A stretch of DNA of 64,000 bases from Streptomyces sp. TLI_053. GTDB lineage: Bacteria > Actinomycetota > Actinomycetes > Streptomycetales > Streptomycetaceae. Position numbers and translations under genes: made by a program. Location of the stretch: NCBI RefSeq assembly GCF_900105395.1, contig NZ_LT629775.1:2374501-2438500 (forward strand), read 5' to 3'. Shown here in pieces: positions 52,933 through 63,673 of the stretch. A model generated the notes under the pieces. That model did no database searches. It saw only the letters and a program-made list of their open reading frames with translations, and had not been told where the DNA came from. How positions within the stretch are numbered: the stretch's first letter is position 1; the number at the start of each line of letters is the position of its first letter.

Positions 52933-52963
52933 TTGACTGACTTAGGTATACCTAACCTAATAT
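52933..52963 (+). promoter_or_regulatory. Iron box within promoter of siderophore operon
   Basis: Iron box at 52942-52960 (TTAGGTATACCTAACCTAA), matching the DmdR/IdeR consensus at nearly all positions. It overlaps a candidate promoter: TTGACT at 52933-52938 and TAATAT at 52958-52963, 19 bases apart. The -10 ends 8 bases before the GTG of the first permease gene, implying leaderless or near-leaderless mRNA. Confidence 0.88.
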
Positions 52964-52971
52964 CTCGCCCC

Positions 52972-54006
52972 GTGCTCACCACCGATCCGCCGGCCCGTCC
53001 GAGCCCGGCACCGAGAATCCGCTCAGCGGCCCGGCTCCCCCTGGTGCTGGTCGCCGGACTCGGGCTTCTGGCGCTGTGTGCGGCGCTGAGCCTGGCCCTC
53101 GGCTCCCGCACGATACCGCTGGGGACCGTGGTCGACGCCCTGACGGCTGGTCAGCACGGCGGCGACGCGGATGTGGTGACCGGCCTTCGGGTGCCGAGGA
53201 CGCTCATCGGCCTCGCGGTCGGGGCCGCGCTCGGCGTCGCCGGGGCGGTCGCCCAGGGCGTCACCCGCAACCCGCTCGCCTCGCCGGTCACCCTCGGCAT
53301 CAACGCCGGCGCGAGCTTCGCCGTGGTCGCCGCGATCTACACCTTCGGGCTGACCCGCCCGGTCGAGTACGTGTGGTTCGCCTTCGCCGGAGCGGCGGTG
53401 GCGGCCGTCGCCGCGTACGCGATGTCCCGGCAGGGCGGAGACCTCGACCCGGTCCGGCTCGCGCTCGGCGGCACCGTGCTCACGGTGGTCCTCACCTCGT
53501 GGACCTCCGCGCTGATGCTGGCCAGTCACCGCACCCTGGACGAGGCCCGGTTCTGGCTGGCCGGGTCGGTCGCCGGCCGGCACCTGGACACCCTCGTGCC
53601 GGTGCTGCCGTTCCTGGCGCTGGGCCTGCTCGCCTCCTTCGCCGTCGCGCCCGCGCTCAACGCGCTGGCGCTCGGCGACGAGAGCGCCCAGTCGCTCGGC
53701 GTGCCGGTGGCCCGGATCCGGGTGGTCGGCGGGCTGGCCGTCGTCCTGCTCGCCGGGTCCGCCGTGGCCGTCGCCGGGCCGGTCGCGTTCATCGGACTGG
53801 CCGCCCCGCACCTGGTCCGGCCGTTCCTCGGCAACGACCACCGGCTGCTGCTGCCCGGCTGCCTGATCGCCGGTCCGGTGCTGCTGCTCGCCGCCGACGT
53901 GCTCGGCCGGCTGGTGGCCCGCCCCTCCGAACTCGAGGTCGGCATCGTGACGGCCTTCCTCGGCGCGCCGCTGCTCGCCGTCCTGGCCCGCAAGGTGACC
54001 CGATGA
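52972..54006 (+). CDS. FecCD-family siderophore ABC permease 1
   Basis: A 344-residue membrane permease with about ten helices, pairing with the next gene's product to import ferri-siderophore. PLASPVTLGINAGASFAVV, LALGGTVLTVVLTSW, LGDESAQSLGVPVARIR and GPVAFIGLAAPHLVRPFLGNDHRLLLPGCLIAGPVLLL are family signatures. GTG at 52972 was chosen because upstream in-frame codons fall within the promoter and iron box. Ends with ATGA overlap to the second permease. Confidence 0.9.
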   Translation: MLTTDPPARPSPAPRIRSAARLPLVLVAGLGLLALCAALSLALGSRTIPLGTVVDALTAGQHGGDADVVTGLRVPRTLIGLAVGAALGVAGAVAQGVTRNPLASPVTLGINAGASFAVVAAIYTFGLTRPVEYVWFAFAGAAVAAVAAYAMSRQGGDLDPVRLALGGTVLTVVLTSWTSALMLASHRTLDEARFWLAGSVAGRHLDTLVPVLPFLALGLLASFAVAPALNALALGDESAQSLGVPVARIRVVGGLAVVLLAGSAVAVAGPVAFIGLAAPHLVRPFLGNDHRLLLPGCLIAGPVLLLAADVLGRLVARPSELEVGIVTAFLGAPLLAVLARKVTR

Positions 54007-55159
54007 ACGCCCCCGCCCTGGACCGGAACCCCGGCGACCGGACCCCCGGCGACCGGACCCCCGGCAGCCGGAGCCCCCTCGACCGGACTCCCGGCGGGGC
54101 CGCCGGCGACGGCGCCGCCCCGGCCCGTTCCGCCGCCCCGGTACCGGGCACCTCCGCGGCCCGGCGCCGCGCCCGGACCGCCGGCTGGTCGGTGGTCGCC
54201 GCCGTCCTGCTCGTCCTGCTCACCGGGATCGCGCTCGGCACCGGGCAGGTCAGGATGACGGTCTGGGAGGCGCTGAGCGCGCTGGCCGGATCCGGCGACC
54301 CCGGGAACGTGCTGGTGGTCCAGGAGTTCCGTGCCCCGCGCGTGGTCTCCGCGCTGATCGCGGGCGCCGGGCTGGCGGTGGCCGGATCGATGCTCCAGCG
54401 CCTGTTCCGCAACCCGCTCGCCTCGCCGGACACCATCGGCGTCACCGGCGGCGCGTCGTTCGGCGCGGTCCTGGTGCTCGCCACCGGTGCCTCGCAGGAA
54501 CTCGTCCCGCCGGCCGCACTGGGCGGCGGACTGGTGGCCGCACTGCTGCTCGGCGGTTTCGCCTGGCGCTCCCGGATGGCGGTCACCCGGCTGGTCCTGG
54601 TCGGGCTCGCGGTCCAACAGGGCCTCGCCGCCGCCGTCAATCTGATGATCGTTCGGTTCCCGGCCGAGCTGGCCTCCTCCGCGATGCAGTGGACCACCGG
54701 CTCCCTCTACGGCCGCAACTGGGACGAGGTCTGGATCGGCGGCTCCGCCATCGCGCTGACCACCGCCGCCGTGGTGCTCGCCCAGCGCCGGGTGGCCGTC
54801 CTCGACCTCGGCGACGACTCGGCCGGCGGGCTCGGGCTCGACCCTCGGCGCGACCGCGTCCTGCTGCTCCTGCTCACCATCGCCCTGGCCTCCCTCGCCG
54901 CGGCGCTCACCGGGCCGGTCGCGTTCGTCGCGCTCGCCGTGCCGCACCTGGTCCGGCTGCTCGCCGGACCGCCCACCCTCGGCACGCTCGGCCTCACCGC
55001 CCTCACCGGCTCGCTGCTGCTGCTCGCCTCCGACCTCCTCGTGCTCCATGTGATCCCCGTCCACGGCCTGCCGGTCGGTGCCGTCACCGCCACCCTCGGC
55101 GCGCCCTGGCTCCTGGTGCTGATGATCCGCCAGGGCCGGCTCCCCCGGAGGAACAGCTG

Positions 55160-55160
<1 letters not shown>
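54003..55160 (+). CDS. FecCD-family siderophore ABC permease 2
   Basis: A 385-residue permease, partner of the preceding one. The first 60 residues hold a DRTPGDRTPG repeat and Ala/Arg-rich cytosolic sequence, then about ten helices. QRLFRNPLASPDTIGVTGGASFGAVL, LVLVGLAVQQGLAAAVNLMIV, WTTGSLYGRNWDEV and LTGPVAFVALAVPHLVRLLAG are conserved. It overlaps permease 1 by four bases. Its stop overlaps the ATG of the ATPase by one base. Confidence 0.9.
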
Positions 55161-56164
<1,004 letters not shown>

Positions 56165-56268
56165 GGCTTCCCTCCCGGGCTCCGTTCCCCCCGCCTCCGG
56201 CCGTGCCCGCCCCGCGCGGGTCGTTCCGGCGCCCCGCCCTGCCCCGAAACAGAGACAAGGAACCCCTC

Positions 56269-57288
56269 ATGAACCGCTCCGCCCGCGCCCGCAGACTGCC
56301 CGTCGCCGTGCTCGCCGTCGCCCTCTCCACCACCCTGCTCGCCGCCTGCGGCAGCAACGGCGACGGCAAGGCCGCCGACAGCGCCAAGCCGGCCGGCGAA
56401 GCCACGGCCGCCGCCGGTGCCGCCGCCGTCTTCCCGCGCACCGTCGCCCACGCGGCCGGCACCGCCGAGATCAAGGCCCGGCCCAAGCGTGTGGTGGTCC
56501 TGGACAGCGGCGAGCTGGACGACGTCACCCTGCTCGGCATCACCCCGGTCGGCGCGGTCTCCCCGCACATGAAGACCGAGGGCGGCTTCCCGAACTACCT
56601 CAAGGACAAGATCAAGGACACCAAGGACGTCGGCCCGATGAACGAGCCGAACCTGGAGCTGATCGCCTCCCTGAAGCCCGATCTGATCCTCTCCTCGAAG
56701 GTCCGGCACGCCAAGGTCTACGACAAGCTCAACGCGATCGCCCCGACCGTGCTCGCCGAGACCACCGGATTCCCGTGGAAGGCCAACCTCGCCCTCTACG
56801 CGCAGGCCCTCGGCATGGAGGCCGAGGCCAAGAAGGCCCTCACCGACTACGAGGCCCGTGCCGCGAAGCTCGGCGAGGCGATCAAGGCGAAGAACGAGGG
56901 CACCATGCCGAACGCCTCGGTGGTCCGGTTCGTGGCCGGCCCGACCCGCCTCTACGCCAAGGCCTCCTTCAGCGGTGTCGTGCTGAAGGACGTCGGCCTG
57001 ACCCGCCCGGCCTCCCAGGAGGTGGAGCAGAACATCCTGGAGGTCAGCGCCGAGCAGATCAACCAGGCCGACGCCGACCTGGTCTTCGTCACCGTCGCCG
57101 ACGACCCGTCCAAGACCAAGCAGAGCGAGGTCCAGGACACGCCGGTCTGGAAGGGCCTGAACGCCGTCACGAACAACCACGTGTTCAACGTGCCGGACGA
57201 GACCTGGATGTCGGGCATCGGCGTCCAGGCCGCCGACGCCATGCTGGCCGACATCGCCAAGGCCGCGGGGGTCGACGCCCCCAAGTAG
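56269..57288 (+). CDS. Siderophore-binding lipoprotein (FecB/FhuD type)
   Basis: A 339-residue extracytoplasmic receptor for the import system. Signal peptide with lipobox LLAAC. KRVVVLDSGELDDVTLLGITPVGAVS, SLKPDLILSSKVRHAKVYDKLNAIAPTVLAETTG and the C-terminal lobe with TWMSGIGVQAADAML match the family. AAGGA lies 8 bases before ATG. It is followed by a perfect hairpin that separates uptake from biosynthesis genes. Similar throughout to the orphan receptor at 45391-46476. Confidence 0.92.
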   Translation: MNRSARARRLPVAVLAVALSTTLLAACGSNGDGKAADSAKPAGEATAAAGAAAVFPRTVAHAAGTAEIKARPKRVVVLDSGELDDVTLLGITPVGAVSPHMKTEGGFPNYLKDKIKDTKDVGPMNEPNLELIASLKPDLILSSKVRHAKVYDKLNAIAPTVLAETTGFPWKANLALYAQALGMEAEAKKALTDYEARAAKLGEAIKAKNEGTMPNASVVRFVAGPTRLYAKASFSGVVLKDVGLTRPASQEVEQNILEVSAEQINQADADLVFVTVADDPSKTKQSEVQDTPVWKGLNAVTNNHVFNVPDETWMSGIGVQAADAMLADIAKAAGVDAPK

Positions 57289-57324
57289 GCCCGGGGGCCC
57301 ACGCCCGGACGGGCGGCGAGGGGG

Positions 57325-57353
57325 CCGGGGGACGGCCGACGGCCGTCCCCCGG
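57325..57353 (+). terminator. Perfect 13-bp hairpin between uptake and biosynthesis genes
   Basis: Arms 57325-57337 and 57341-57353 with a 3-base loop, 36 bases after the binding-protein stop. A pyrimidine-rich repeated tract (57354-57435) follows, without an iron box. Confidence 0.75.
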
Positions 57354-57457
57354 ACCGCCCGCGCCCGCCCGCGCCCGCCCCTCCCGCTCGCCCCTCCCGC
57401 TCGCTCCTCGCGCTCGCCCGCCCGCTCGCCCGCCCCCCGGAGAGGACCCGCCCTGCC

Positions 57458-58690
57458 ATGCGCCTCTACCTGCTCGCCCTCAATCCGACCGACTCGGTGA
57501 CCGACGGGTTCCTCCCGGCCGCCGCCCGCCTCGGCCTCGCCGTCACCGTCCTCACCGACCACGCCGAGGCCCACCGACTCGCCTACGCCGGGAAGAAGTT
57601 CGCACCGGACGTGACCGAGTGCGACGTCCAGGACTTCCGCGAGGTGATCGGGCTGATCTCCCGGCTCCGGGCCACCGGTACCGCCGACGCGCCGTTCGCC
57701 GTCTTCAGCAACAGCGACCACCTGCAGACCCAGACCGCGCTCACCGCCGACTACTTCGGCCTCCCGGCCAAGGACTGGAAGGCCACCCTCCGGGCCAAGA
57801 ACAAGGGCCAGCTCCGCCGGCACCTCGCCGCCGCCGGCCTCGACGCCGTCCGCTCGGTCGAACTCGCCCCGGAGCAGGACCCGTCCGCACTGCGCACGGC
57901 GGACCTGCCCTTCCCCGTCGTGGTCAAACCGCGTGAGGGTGTCGCCAGCGAGGACGTCTCGCTGGTCGCCGACATCGAGGAACTGGTCCGGCGCGCAGGG
58001 GAGATCCAGCACCGGCGCCCCGGCGCCGCCCTCGTCGTCGAGGAGTTCCTGGAGGGGCAGCTGTGCACCCTGGAGACACTGGGCGACGGTCACCGCCGGC
58101 ACGTCCTCGGCGGGTTCCGGACCAGACTCTCCCCGCCGCCGGACTTCGTCGAGGAGATGCTGGAGTTCGTCCCCGCGCACCCCTCCGCCGCGGTCGCCCA
58201 GGTCCTTGCCCAGCTGGACGCGCTCGGGGTCGGACTCGGCGCCTGCCACACCGAGTTCGTCGTCCAGCCGGACGGCCGGGCCAGGATCATCGAAGTCAAC
58301 TACCGCGCCATCGGCGACCAGTGCGACCTCATGCTGGCCGAGATCCTCGGCATCCCGCTGTTCGAGCACATCCTCGCCGCCCACCTCGGCCTCGAACTCC
58401 CCGCCGACCTCGGCGAACGCTGCGCCGCCACCCGGCTGCGCGCCCGCAACGAGGTGGTCTGCGCCGACCGGGCCGGCACCCTCACCGCCGCCCCCGGGCC
58501 GCACGACGAGGACGCCGACGGAGTCCGGCTCGCCTACCGGCCGCTGCGCCCGGTCGGCGAACGGCACGAGCACTACCGCACCAACCGGGACTATCTGGGC
58601 GTGATCTGGGCGGTCGGCCCCGAGCAGGCCGCCGTCGACGCCGCCGTGGCCCGGTTCGTGGCCGCCAACCGCTGGGAGATCACCCCGTGA
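57458..58690 (+). CDS. ATP-grasp ligase, PvsA-like (siderophore biosynthesis)
   Basis: A 410-residue ATP-grasp enzyme. N-terminal Rossmann-like domain MRLYLLALNPTDSVTDGFLPAAARLGLAVTVLTD; ATP-binding lobe with FPVVVKPREGVASEDVSLV and ALVVEEFLEGQLCTLETLG; Mg2+ site in ARIIEVNYRAIGDQCDLML. It would join a carboxylate to an amine with ATP. As the first of five genes ordered like pvsABCDE, it probably performs the amide ligation that in the vibrioferrin pathway is done by PvsA. Its stop overlaps the next GTG. The ATG has only a distant AGAGGA. Confidence 0.85.
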   Translation: MRLYLLALNPTDSVTDGFLPAAARLGLAVTVLTDHAEAHRLAYAGKKFAPDVTECDVQDFREVIGLISRLRATGTADAPFAVFSNSDHLQTQTALTADYFGLPAKDWKATLRAKNKGQLRRHLAAAGLDAVRSVELAPEQDPSALRTADLPFPVVVKPREGVASEDVSLVADIEELVRRAGEIQHRRPGAALVVEEFLEGQLCTLETLGDGHRRHVLGGFRTRLSPPPDFVEEMLEFVPAHPSAAVAQVLAQLDALGVGLGACHTEFVVQPDGRARIIEVNYRAIGDQCDLMLAEILGIPLFEHILAAHLGLELPADLGERCAATRLRARNEVVCADRAGTLTAAPGPHDEDADGVRLAYRPLRPVGERHEHYRTNRDYLGVIWAVGPEQAAVDAAVARFVAANRWEITP

Positions 58691-60564
58691 GCGCAGCCAC
58701 CCCGCCTGCCGCCGGCGCCGCAGTTGCCGCCGGCACCGCCCCTACTGTCGGCGCCACAACTGCTGGCGGCGCCACAACTGCAGGCGGCGCCACAACTGGT
58801 GCCGACTCCCCCGCCGGCCTGCTCACCCTCCGGGTCCTGTCCGCCCTGGTCCGCGAGGACGTGCTCGGACTGCGCACCCGCGGCACGGTCGAGCACCGGG
58901 CCGACGGCGCCTGGCTGATGGCCGCCGAGCACGGCATCGCCGTCCCCGTCGCCGCCGAGGGCTTCCAGAGCGAGTACGGCGCGCGCCTGCCGCTGGTCGA
59001 GGTCGACGGCCTCCCGGTCGAGGAGCTGGACGCCGCGCTGACGGCGCTGGCCGCCCGCGCCGACGCCGAGGACCGGCCCGGCTGGACCGCGTTCGCCGAG
59101 GAGTGCCGCCAGACCCTCGCCACCGTGGAACTGCACGAGCGGGTGCGCACCGAGGTGCACACCGCGCTCACCGACCTCTACGGCGCCGACCCGGCCGACT
59201 GGACCGGCCCCGCCGCCGCGCTCGGCCACGACACCCTGGCCGCCTTCCTCGACCACCCGGTCTACCCGACTTCGCGCGGCCGCTCCGGCCTCGACGAGCA
59301 CGAACTGCGCGCGCACGCACCGGAGTTCCACCCCGCCTTCGAACTTCGCTGGCTCGCCCTGCCGACCGGCACGCTCGCCCGGCACGGCGACCGCCCGCTG
59401 CCGCGCTGGTGGCCCACCCCGAGCTGGCTCGGCCTCGACCTGCCCGGTGGCGACGCCGCCTGGGAGACCCTGCCGGTCCACCCGCTGACCGTCGGCCCGG
59501 CCCTGGACGAAGCCCTGCGCGCCACCGGCCTGGACGGCCGCGCCGTACTCGCCGAACGCCCCTACCTGACCGTCGTCCCGACCCTCTCGATGCGCACGGT
59601 CGCGGTCGCCGAGGACCCGCTCCACCATCTGAAGCTGCCGCTCGCCACCGCCACCCTCGGCCGGCTCAACCGCCGCACCATCAAGCCCGGCACACTGGTC
59701 GACGGCGCCGCCGGACAGCGGCTGGTCGAGGCCGTGCTGGCGCGCGAACCCCGCTTCGCCGGGCGGATCCTGCACGCCGACGAGCAGACCTGGGCCCACG
59801 CCGGACACGAACTGCTGGCGGTGCTGCTGCGCCGCTACCCGCAGGGGCTGGAGCGGTCCGTGACCGTCCCGCTGGCCGCGCTGCTCGCCCCGGCACCGGC
59901 ACCGGTCGCGGGGGCCGGCGCCGGACGCCTGGTCGTCGACCGGCTCGCCGACCGGTTCCACGGCGGCGACCCGGTCGCCCTCTACGACGCCCTGCTGGAG
60001 CTGCTGCTCGACTGGCAGACCACGCTGTTCGGCCACGGCATCGCCCTGGAGTCCCACCAGCAGAACACCTCGCTCGTCCTCGACCGGGACGGCGGCCTGC
60101 GCCTGCTCTACAAGGACGACGACGGTCCGCGCGTCCACAGCGGACGCATGACCGCCTCCCTCGGCGAACACGCCCCCGCCCGTGCGGAGTTCGACGACGC
60201 CCGGATCTTCGGCGACGACGACCGGCGGCTCACCGACCTGTTCACCACCATCACCGGCCACCTGTGCACCGGCTCGCTCGCCTTCGGCCTCGCCGCCCAG
60301 GGCCGGGCCGGACTCGACGAGCTGCTCGCCCTGCTGCGCAAGCGGCTGACCGAGGCCGTCGAGCGGACCGGAGCGGCCGCCGAACCGCTGCGCGCCGCCC
60401 TGCTCGACGCCGAACGGCTCCCGGTCAAGGCGATGGTCACCGCCGGCACCCTGCTCAGCAAGCGGCGCTCGGGCGCCGCCGACATCAACAAGCACTACAC
60501 CGACGGACCGAACTACCTTCTTCCGTACCGGAGTTACGCCGCCGAGCCAGGCCCCGGGCAGTGA
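58687..60564 (+). CDS. IucA/IucC-family siderophore synthetase, PvsB-like
   Basis: A 625-residue NRPS-independent siderophore synthetase. The IucA/C domain contains HPVYPTSRGRSGLDEHELRAHAPEF (ATP-binding start), VHPLTVGP, PTLSMRTVAV, LKLPLATATLGRLNRRT, and the C-terminal FhuF-like part with ESHQQNTSLVLDRDGGLRLLYKDDDGPRVH. It condenses citrate or a citryl intermediate with an amine or alcohol using ATP. Residues 1-40 are a Gly-Ala-Thr repeat encoded by three 18-bp units at about 58750-58803. GTG overlaps the previous stop (GTGA). Confidence 0.9.
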   Translation: MSAATPPAAGAAVAAGTAPTVGATTAGGATTAGGATTGADSPAGLLTLRVLSALVREDVLGLRTRGTVEHRADGAWLMAAEHGIAVPVAAEGFQSEYGARLPLVEVDGLPVEELDAALTALAARADAEDRPGWTAFAEECRQTLATVELHERVRTEVHTALTDLYGADPADWTGPAAALGHDTLAAFLDHPVYPTSRGRSGLDEHELRAHAPEFHPAFELRWLALPTGTLARHGDRPLPRWWPTPSWLGLDLPGGDAAWETLPVHPLTVGPALDEALRATGLDGRAVLAERPYLTVVPTLSMRTVAVAEDPLHHLKLPLATATLGRLNRRTIKPGTLVDGAAGQRLVEAVLAREPRFAGRILHADEQTWAHAGHELLAVLLRRYPQGLERSVTVPLAALLAPAPAPVAGAGAGRLVVDRLADRFHGGDPVALYDALLELLLDWQTTLFGHGIALESHQQNTSLVLDRDGGLRLLYKDDDGPRVHSGRMTASLGEHAPARAEFDDARIFGDDDRRLTDLFTTITGHLCTGSLAFGLAAQGRAGLDELLALLRKRLTEAVERTGAAAEPLRAALLDAERLPVKAMVTAGTLLSKRRSGAADINKHYTDGPNYLLPYRSYAAEPGPGQ

Positions 60565-61895
60565 CCGTCGACGCACTGCCCCGGCAGTCCGAACACGACA
60601 CCGCCGCACCCGGTGGACTCGGCCGGCGCCAGGTGCACGCCGTGGCCGCCTGCTACTTCGTCGCCTCCTTCGCCGCCCTCGGCCTGCCGCCCTACCTGAC
60701 CACGATCCTGCCCGGACTCGGCGACCAGGACGGCCACTGGGCGGGCGTGCTGTACATCGTGCCCACCGTGTTCAGCGCCCTCGGTGCCCCGCTGTGGGGG
60801 CGGCTCGCCGACCGGTACGGCCGCAAGCGACTGCTGCTGCGCGCCCAACTCGGCCTCGCCGTCTCCTTCCTGCTGGCCGGAGCCGCCGACTCGCTGCCCG
60901 CGTTCACCCTCGCGCTGGTGCTCCAGGGCTTCCTCGGCGGCACCTTCGCCGCGACCAACGGCTATCTCGCCGCCGCCCTCGACGGCGCCCGACTGTCCCG
61001 GGCACTCACCCTGATGCAGGGCAGCGCACGGGCCGCGCTGGTGGCGGCACCGGTCCTGGTCGGCCTGCTGTCACCGTGGATCGACCCGCACCGGCAGTAC
61101 CTGCTGATGGCCGTACTGCCGCTGACCGCAGCGGTGTTCCTCTCCCTGCTGCCCGAACCGGGCCGGGCCGGGACGAGAACCGGGGACGGGGCCGAGTCCG
61201 TGGCCGAGACCGCCTCCGACCCCGCCATCGGCCCCGCCGTCGACCCCGCCGACCTGACCGGCGGCGACGGCGGGACGGCCGCGACCGCGGCCACGCCGAC
61301 GAGCGCCACCGCCACCGGGCCGAAGAGCCGCACACCCCTGCGCGTCCTCTACGGCCTGGAGTTCGCCTTCGTCTTCGCCACGATCATCTCCTTCCCCTAT
61401 CTGATAGCCCTGGCCGAGGAACGCCTCCCCGGGGTCTCCGGCACCACCACCGGTGTGCTGTTCGCCCTGCCCCACCTGTGCTACCTGGCGTTCGCGGCCC
61501 GCACCCACACCGCCTTCCTGCACCGCCCGCACACCGGCATCGCGCTCGGCTTCGGCTTCGTCGCGCTCGGCCTCGCCGGGCACGCCGTGGCAGACTCGCT
61601 GCCGGCCTTCGTCGCCGTCCGACTGCTGCTCGGCGCCGGAATCACCCTCGGCCTGGTCTGCCTCTCGGTGCTCGCCGCCGAGGCCTGCCGCGGCCGGGCA
61701 CCCGGACGACTGTTCGGCTCGCTCGAATTCGTCTCCAAGGGCGGCGCCGTGGCCGCCGGCGCCGTCGCGGCGCTGGTCAACGGCCGGTTCGGCACCACCT
61801 CCCCCGTGCTGGTCGGCACCGCCGCCGCACTCCTGGCCGCCGTCGCGGCCACCGCACTCTCCTCCCACTCCCGCCAGCGTTGGAGTCGCTCATGA
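60561..61895 (+). CDS. MFS siderophore exporter, PvsC-like
   Basis: A 444-residue major facilitator with about 12 helices. MFS motif A is GRLADRYGRKRLLLRAQ after helix 2. A 70-residue Asp/Ala/Thr-rich cytosolic loop splits the two halves. By position, between two IucA/C synthetases, it should export the siderophore. GTG start overlaps the preceding stop and its stop overlaps the next ATG, so all are translationally coupled. Confidence 0.88.
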   Translation: MTVDALPRQSEHDTAAPGGLGRRQVHAVAACYFVASFAALGLPPYLTTILPGLGDQDGHWAGVLYIVPTVFSALGAPLWGRLADRYGRKRLLLRAQLGLAVSFLLAGAADSLPAFTLALVLQGFLGGTFAATNGYLAAALDGARLSRALTLMQGSARAALVAAPVLVGLLSPWIDPHRQYLLMAVLPLTAAVFLSLLPEPGRAGTRTGDGAESVAETASDPAIGPAVDPADLTGGDGGTAATAATPTSATATGPKSRTPLRVLYGLEFAFVFATIISFPYLIALAEERLPGVSGTTTGVLFALPHLCYLAFAARTHTAFLHRPHTGIALGFGFVALGLAGHAVADSLPAFVAVRLLLGAGITLGLVCLSVLAAEACRGRAPGRLFGSLEFVSKGGAVAAGAVAALVNGRFGTTSPVLVGTAAALLAAVAATALSSHSRQRWSRS

Positions 61896-63673
61896 CGCAC
61901 CAACTGCCCACCGCCGACCATGCCGTGGTCCATACCCTGCTCAACTGCCTGCTGCGCGAGGTGTCCGCACCCGAACACCAGACCGCCGTCACCGGCGGCC
62001 GCCTGCTGATCCGCCTCCCCCGGCGCGGCACCCTGCTCCGGGTGGCGCTGCGCCGTACCTCGCTGATCGGCGCACACCGCTTCACCGGACCGGTGGAGGA
62101 GGAACACCGCGGCGGCTGGCGCGAGCTGGACTGGCACGAGCTCGCCCGCCAGATCCAGGGCGAGCTGGAACTGCGCACCGGAACGGTCAACGAGGAGTTC
62201 CTCGGCCAGCTCTCCTCCAGCCACACCGCGGTCTCCACCGCCCTGGCCGGCCGCCCCGCGCCCGGCCCCAACCGCTACCTGGAGTCCGAGCAGGCCCTGC
62301 TGTTCGGGCACCGGTTCCACCCCGCGCCCAAGTCCCGCTCCGCCGAACGCGGCGACTGGCGCGACTACGCCCCCGAGGCCCGCGCCGAATTCCCGCTGCG
62401 CCACCTCGCGGTACGGCAGGAGCTGATCGCCGAGGCCTCCGCCGACCCGGCCGCGACCGCCCTGCTGGACAGCCTCGGCGCCGTCCCGGACGGCTACCGG
62501 CTGCTGCCCGCCCACCCCTGGCAGTACGAACTCATCGGCGACCACCCGCTGTTGCGCGGGGCACTGGAGCGCGGCGACATCATCGACCTCGGCCCCGGCG
62601 GCACCCCGTTCGCGGCCACCGCCTCGGTCCGGACCCTGTACGGCGCGGGCGCGTTCCTCAAGTTCAGCCTCAATGTGCGGATCACCAACTGCCTGCGCAA
62701 GAACGCCGCCTACGAGCTGACCGGCGCGGTCACCCTCACCCGACTGCTCGCCCCGGTCCTGGCCGACCTGGCCGAACGGTTCCCGGACGCCGCCGTGCTG
62801 CGCGAGCCGGCGTTCCGCACGCTCGCCCTGCCCGGCGCGGACGGCCGGCCCGACCGGGCGCTCTACGAGGGATTCGGCCTGATCGTCCGCGAGGGCCTCG
62901 GCGCCTCGCTGCGCCCCGACCTCACCCCGCTGCTGGCCGCCGCCGTCGCCGACGAGTACCCGACCAGCTCGGCGCACATCTCCCGGCTGCTGTCCGACCC
63001 GGCCGACCCGGCCCGGGCGCTCGACTGGTGGACGGCCTACCTGCGCCTGCTGCTCCCGCCGGTGCTGTCCGCCTTCTTCGACCACGGCGTGGTGCTCGAA
63101 CCGCACCTGCAGAACGTCCTGATCGGCGTGGACGCGTCCGGCCGCCCGGCCCAGGTGCTCTTCCGCGACCTCGAGGGGACGAAGCTCGTCCCCGAGCGGC
63201 ACGCCGAACTGCTCGCCGCACTGCCGCCCGAGGTCGCCGGGCCGATGGCCTACGACGCCGAGCGCGGCTGGGACCGGGTGGTCTACTGCCTGCTGGTCAA
63301 CCACGTGGCCGAACTGCTGGCCGCCGTCGCCGACCTGCACCCGGCGGCGGAGGGCGCGCTCTGGGAGGCGGTCCGCCGCGTCCTGGAGGAGTACGCGGCG
63401 GAGCACGGCCGCCCGCCCCGGCTGCGCGCACTGCTGGCCGGCGTGCCGCTGCCCGGCAAGGCCAACCTGCTCACCCGCTGGGAGCGCAAGGCCGACCGCG
63501 CGGCCGGCTACGTCCGGATGGCCTCGCCGCTGGCCCGCTCCGTGCTGGCGGAGGCCGCCCACGGCGCCGCCGCGTCGGCCGTACCCGGACCGCCCTCGGC
63601 CCCCCTCCCACCTACCGCCCGGATCCCGCAGCCCGTCCAGGCCCCGCCCGTCGCCGCCGGAAGGACCCGATGA
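61892..63673 (+). CDS. IucA/IucC-family siderophore synthetase, PvsD-like
   Basis: A 593-residue synthetase. GHRFHPAPKSRSAERGDWRDYAPE, LLPAHPWQYELIGDHPLL, TASVRTLYGAGAFLKFSLNVRITNCLRKNAAYELTGAV and VLEPHLQNVLIGVDASGRPAQVLFRDLEGTKLV are the ATP- and citrate-binding signatures. It differs clearly from the synthetase at 58687-60564, so the pair probably act on the two ends of the citrate unit, as PvsB and PvsD do. A Pro/Ala-rich C-terminal tail follows the domain. ATGA overlaps on both sides. Confidence 0.92.
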   Translation: MTHQLPTADHAVVHTLLNCLLREVSAPEHQTAVTGGRLLIRLPRRGTLLRVALRRTSLIGAHRFTGPVEEEHRGGWRELDWHELARQIQGELELRTGTVNEEFLGQLSSSHTAVSTALAGRPAPGPNRYLESEQALLFGHRFHPAPKSRSAERGDWRDYAPEARAEFPLRHLAVRQELIAEASADPAATALLDSLGAVPDGYRLLPAHPWQYELIGDHPLLRGALERGDIIDLGPGGTPFAATASVRTLYGAGAFLKFSLNVRITNCLRKNAAYELTGAVTLTRLLAPVLADLAERFPDAAVLREPAFRTLALPGADGRPDRALYEGFGLIVREGLGASLRPDLTPLLAAAVADEYPTSSAHISRLLSDPADPARALDWWTAYLRLLLPPVLSAFFDHGVVLEPHLQNVLIGVDASGRPAQVLFRDLEGTKLVPERHAELLAALPPEVAGPMAYDAERGWDRVVYCLLVNHVAELLAAVADLHPAAEGALWEAVRRVLEEYAAEHGRPPRLRALLAGVPLPGKANLLTRWERKADRAAGYVRMASPLARSVLAEAAHGAAASAVPGPPSAPLPPTARIPQPVQAPPVAAGRTR

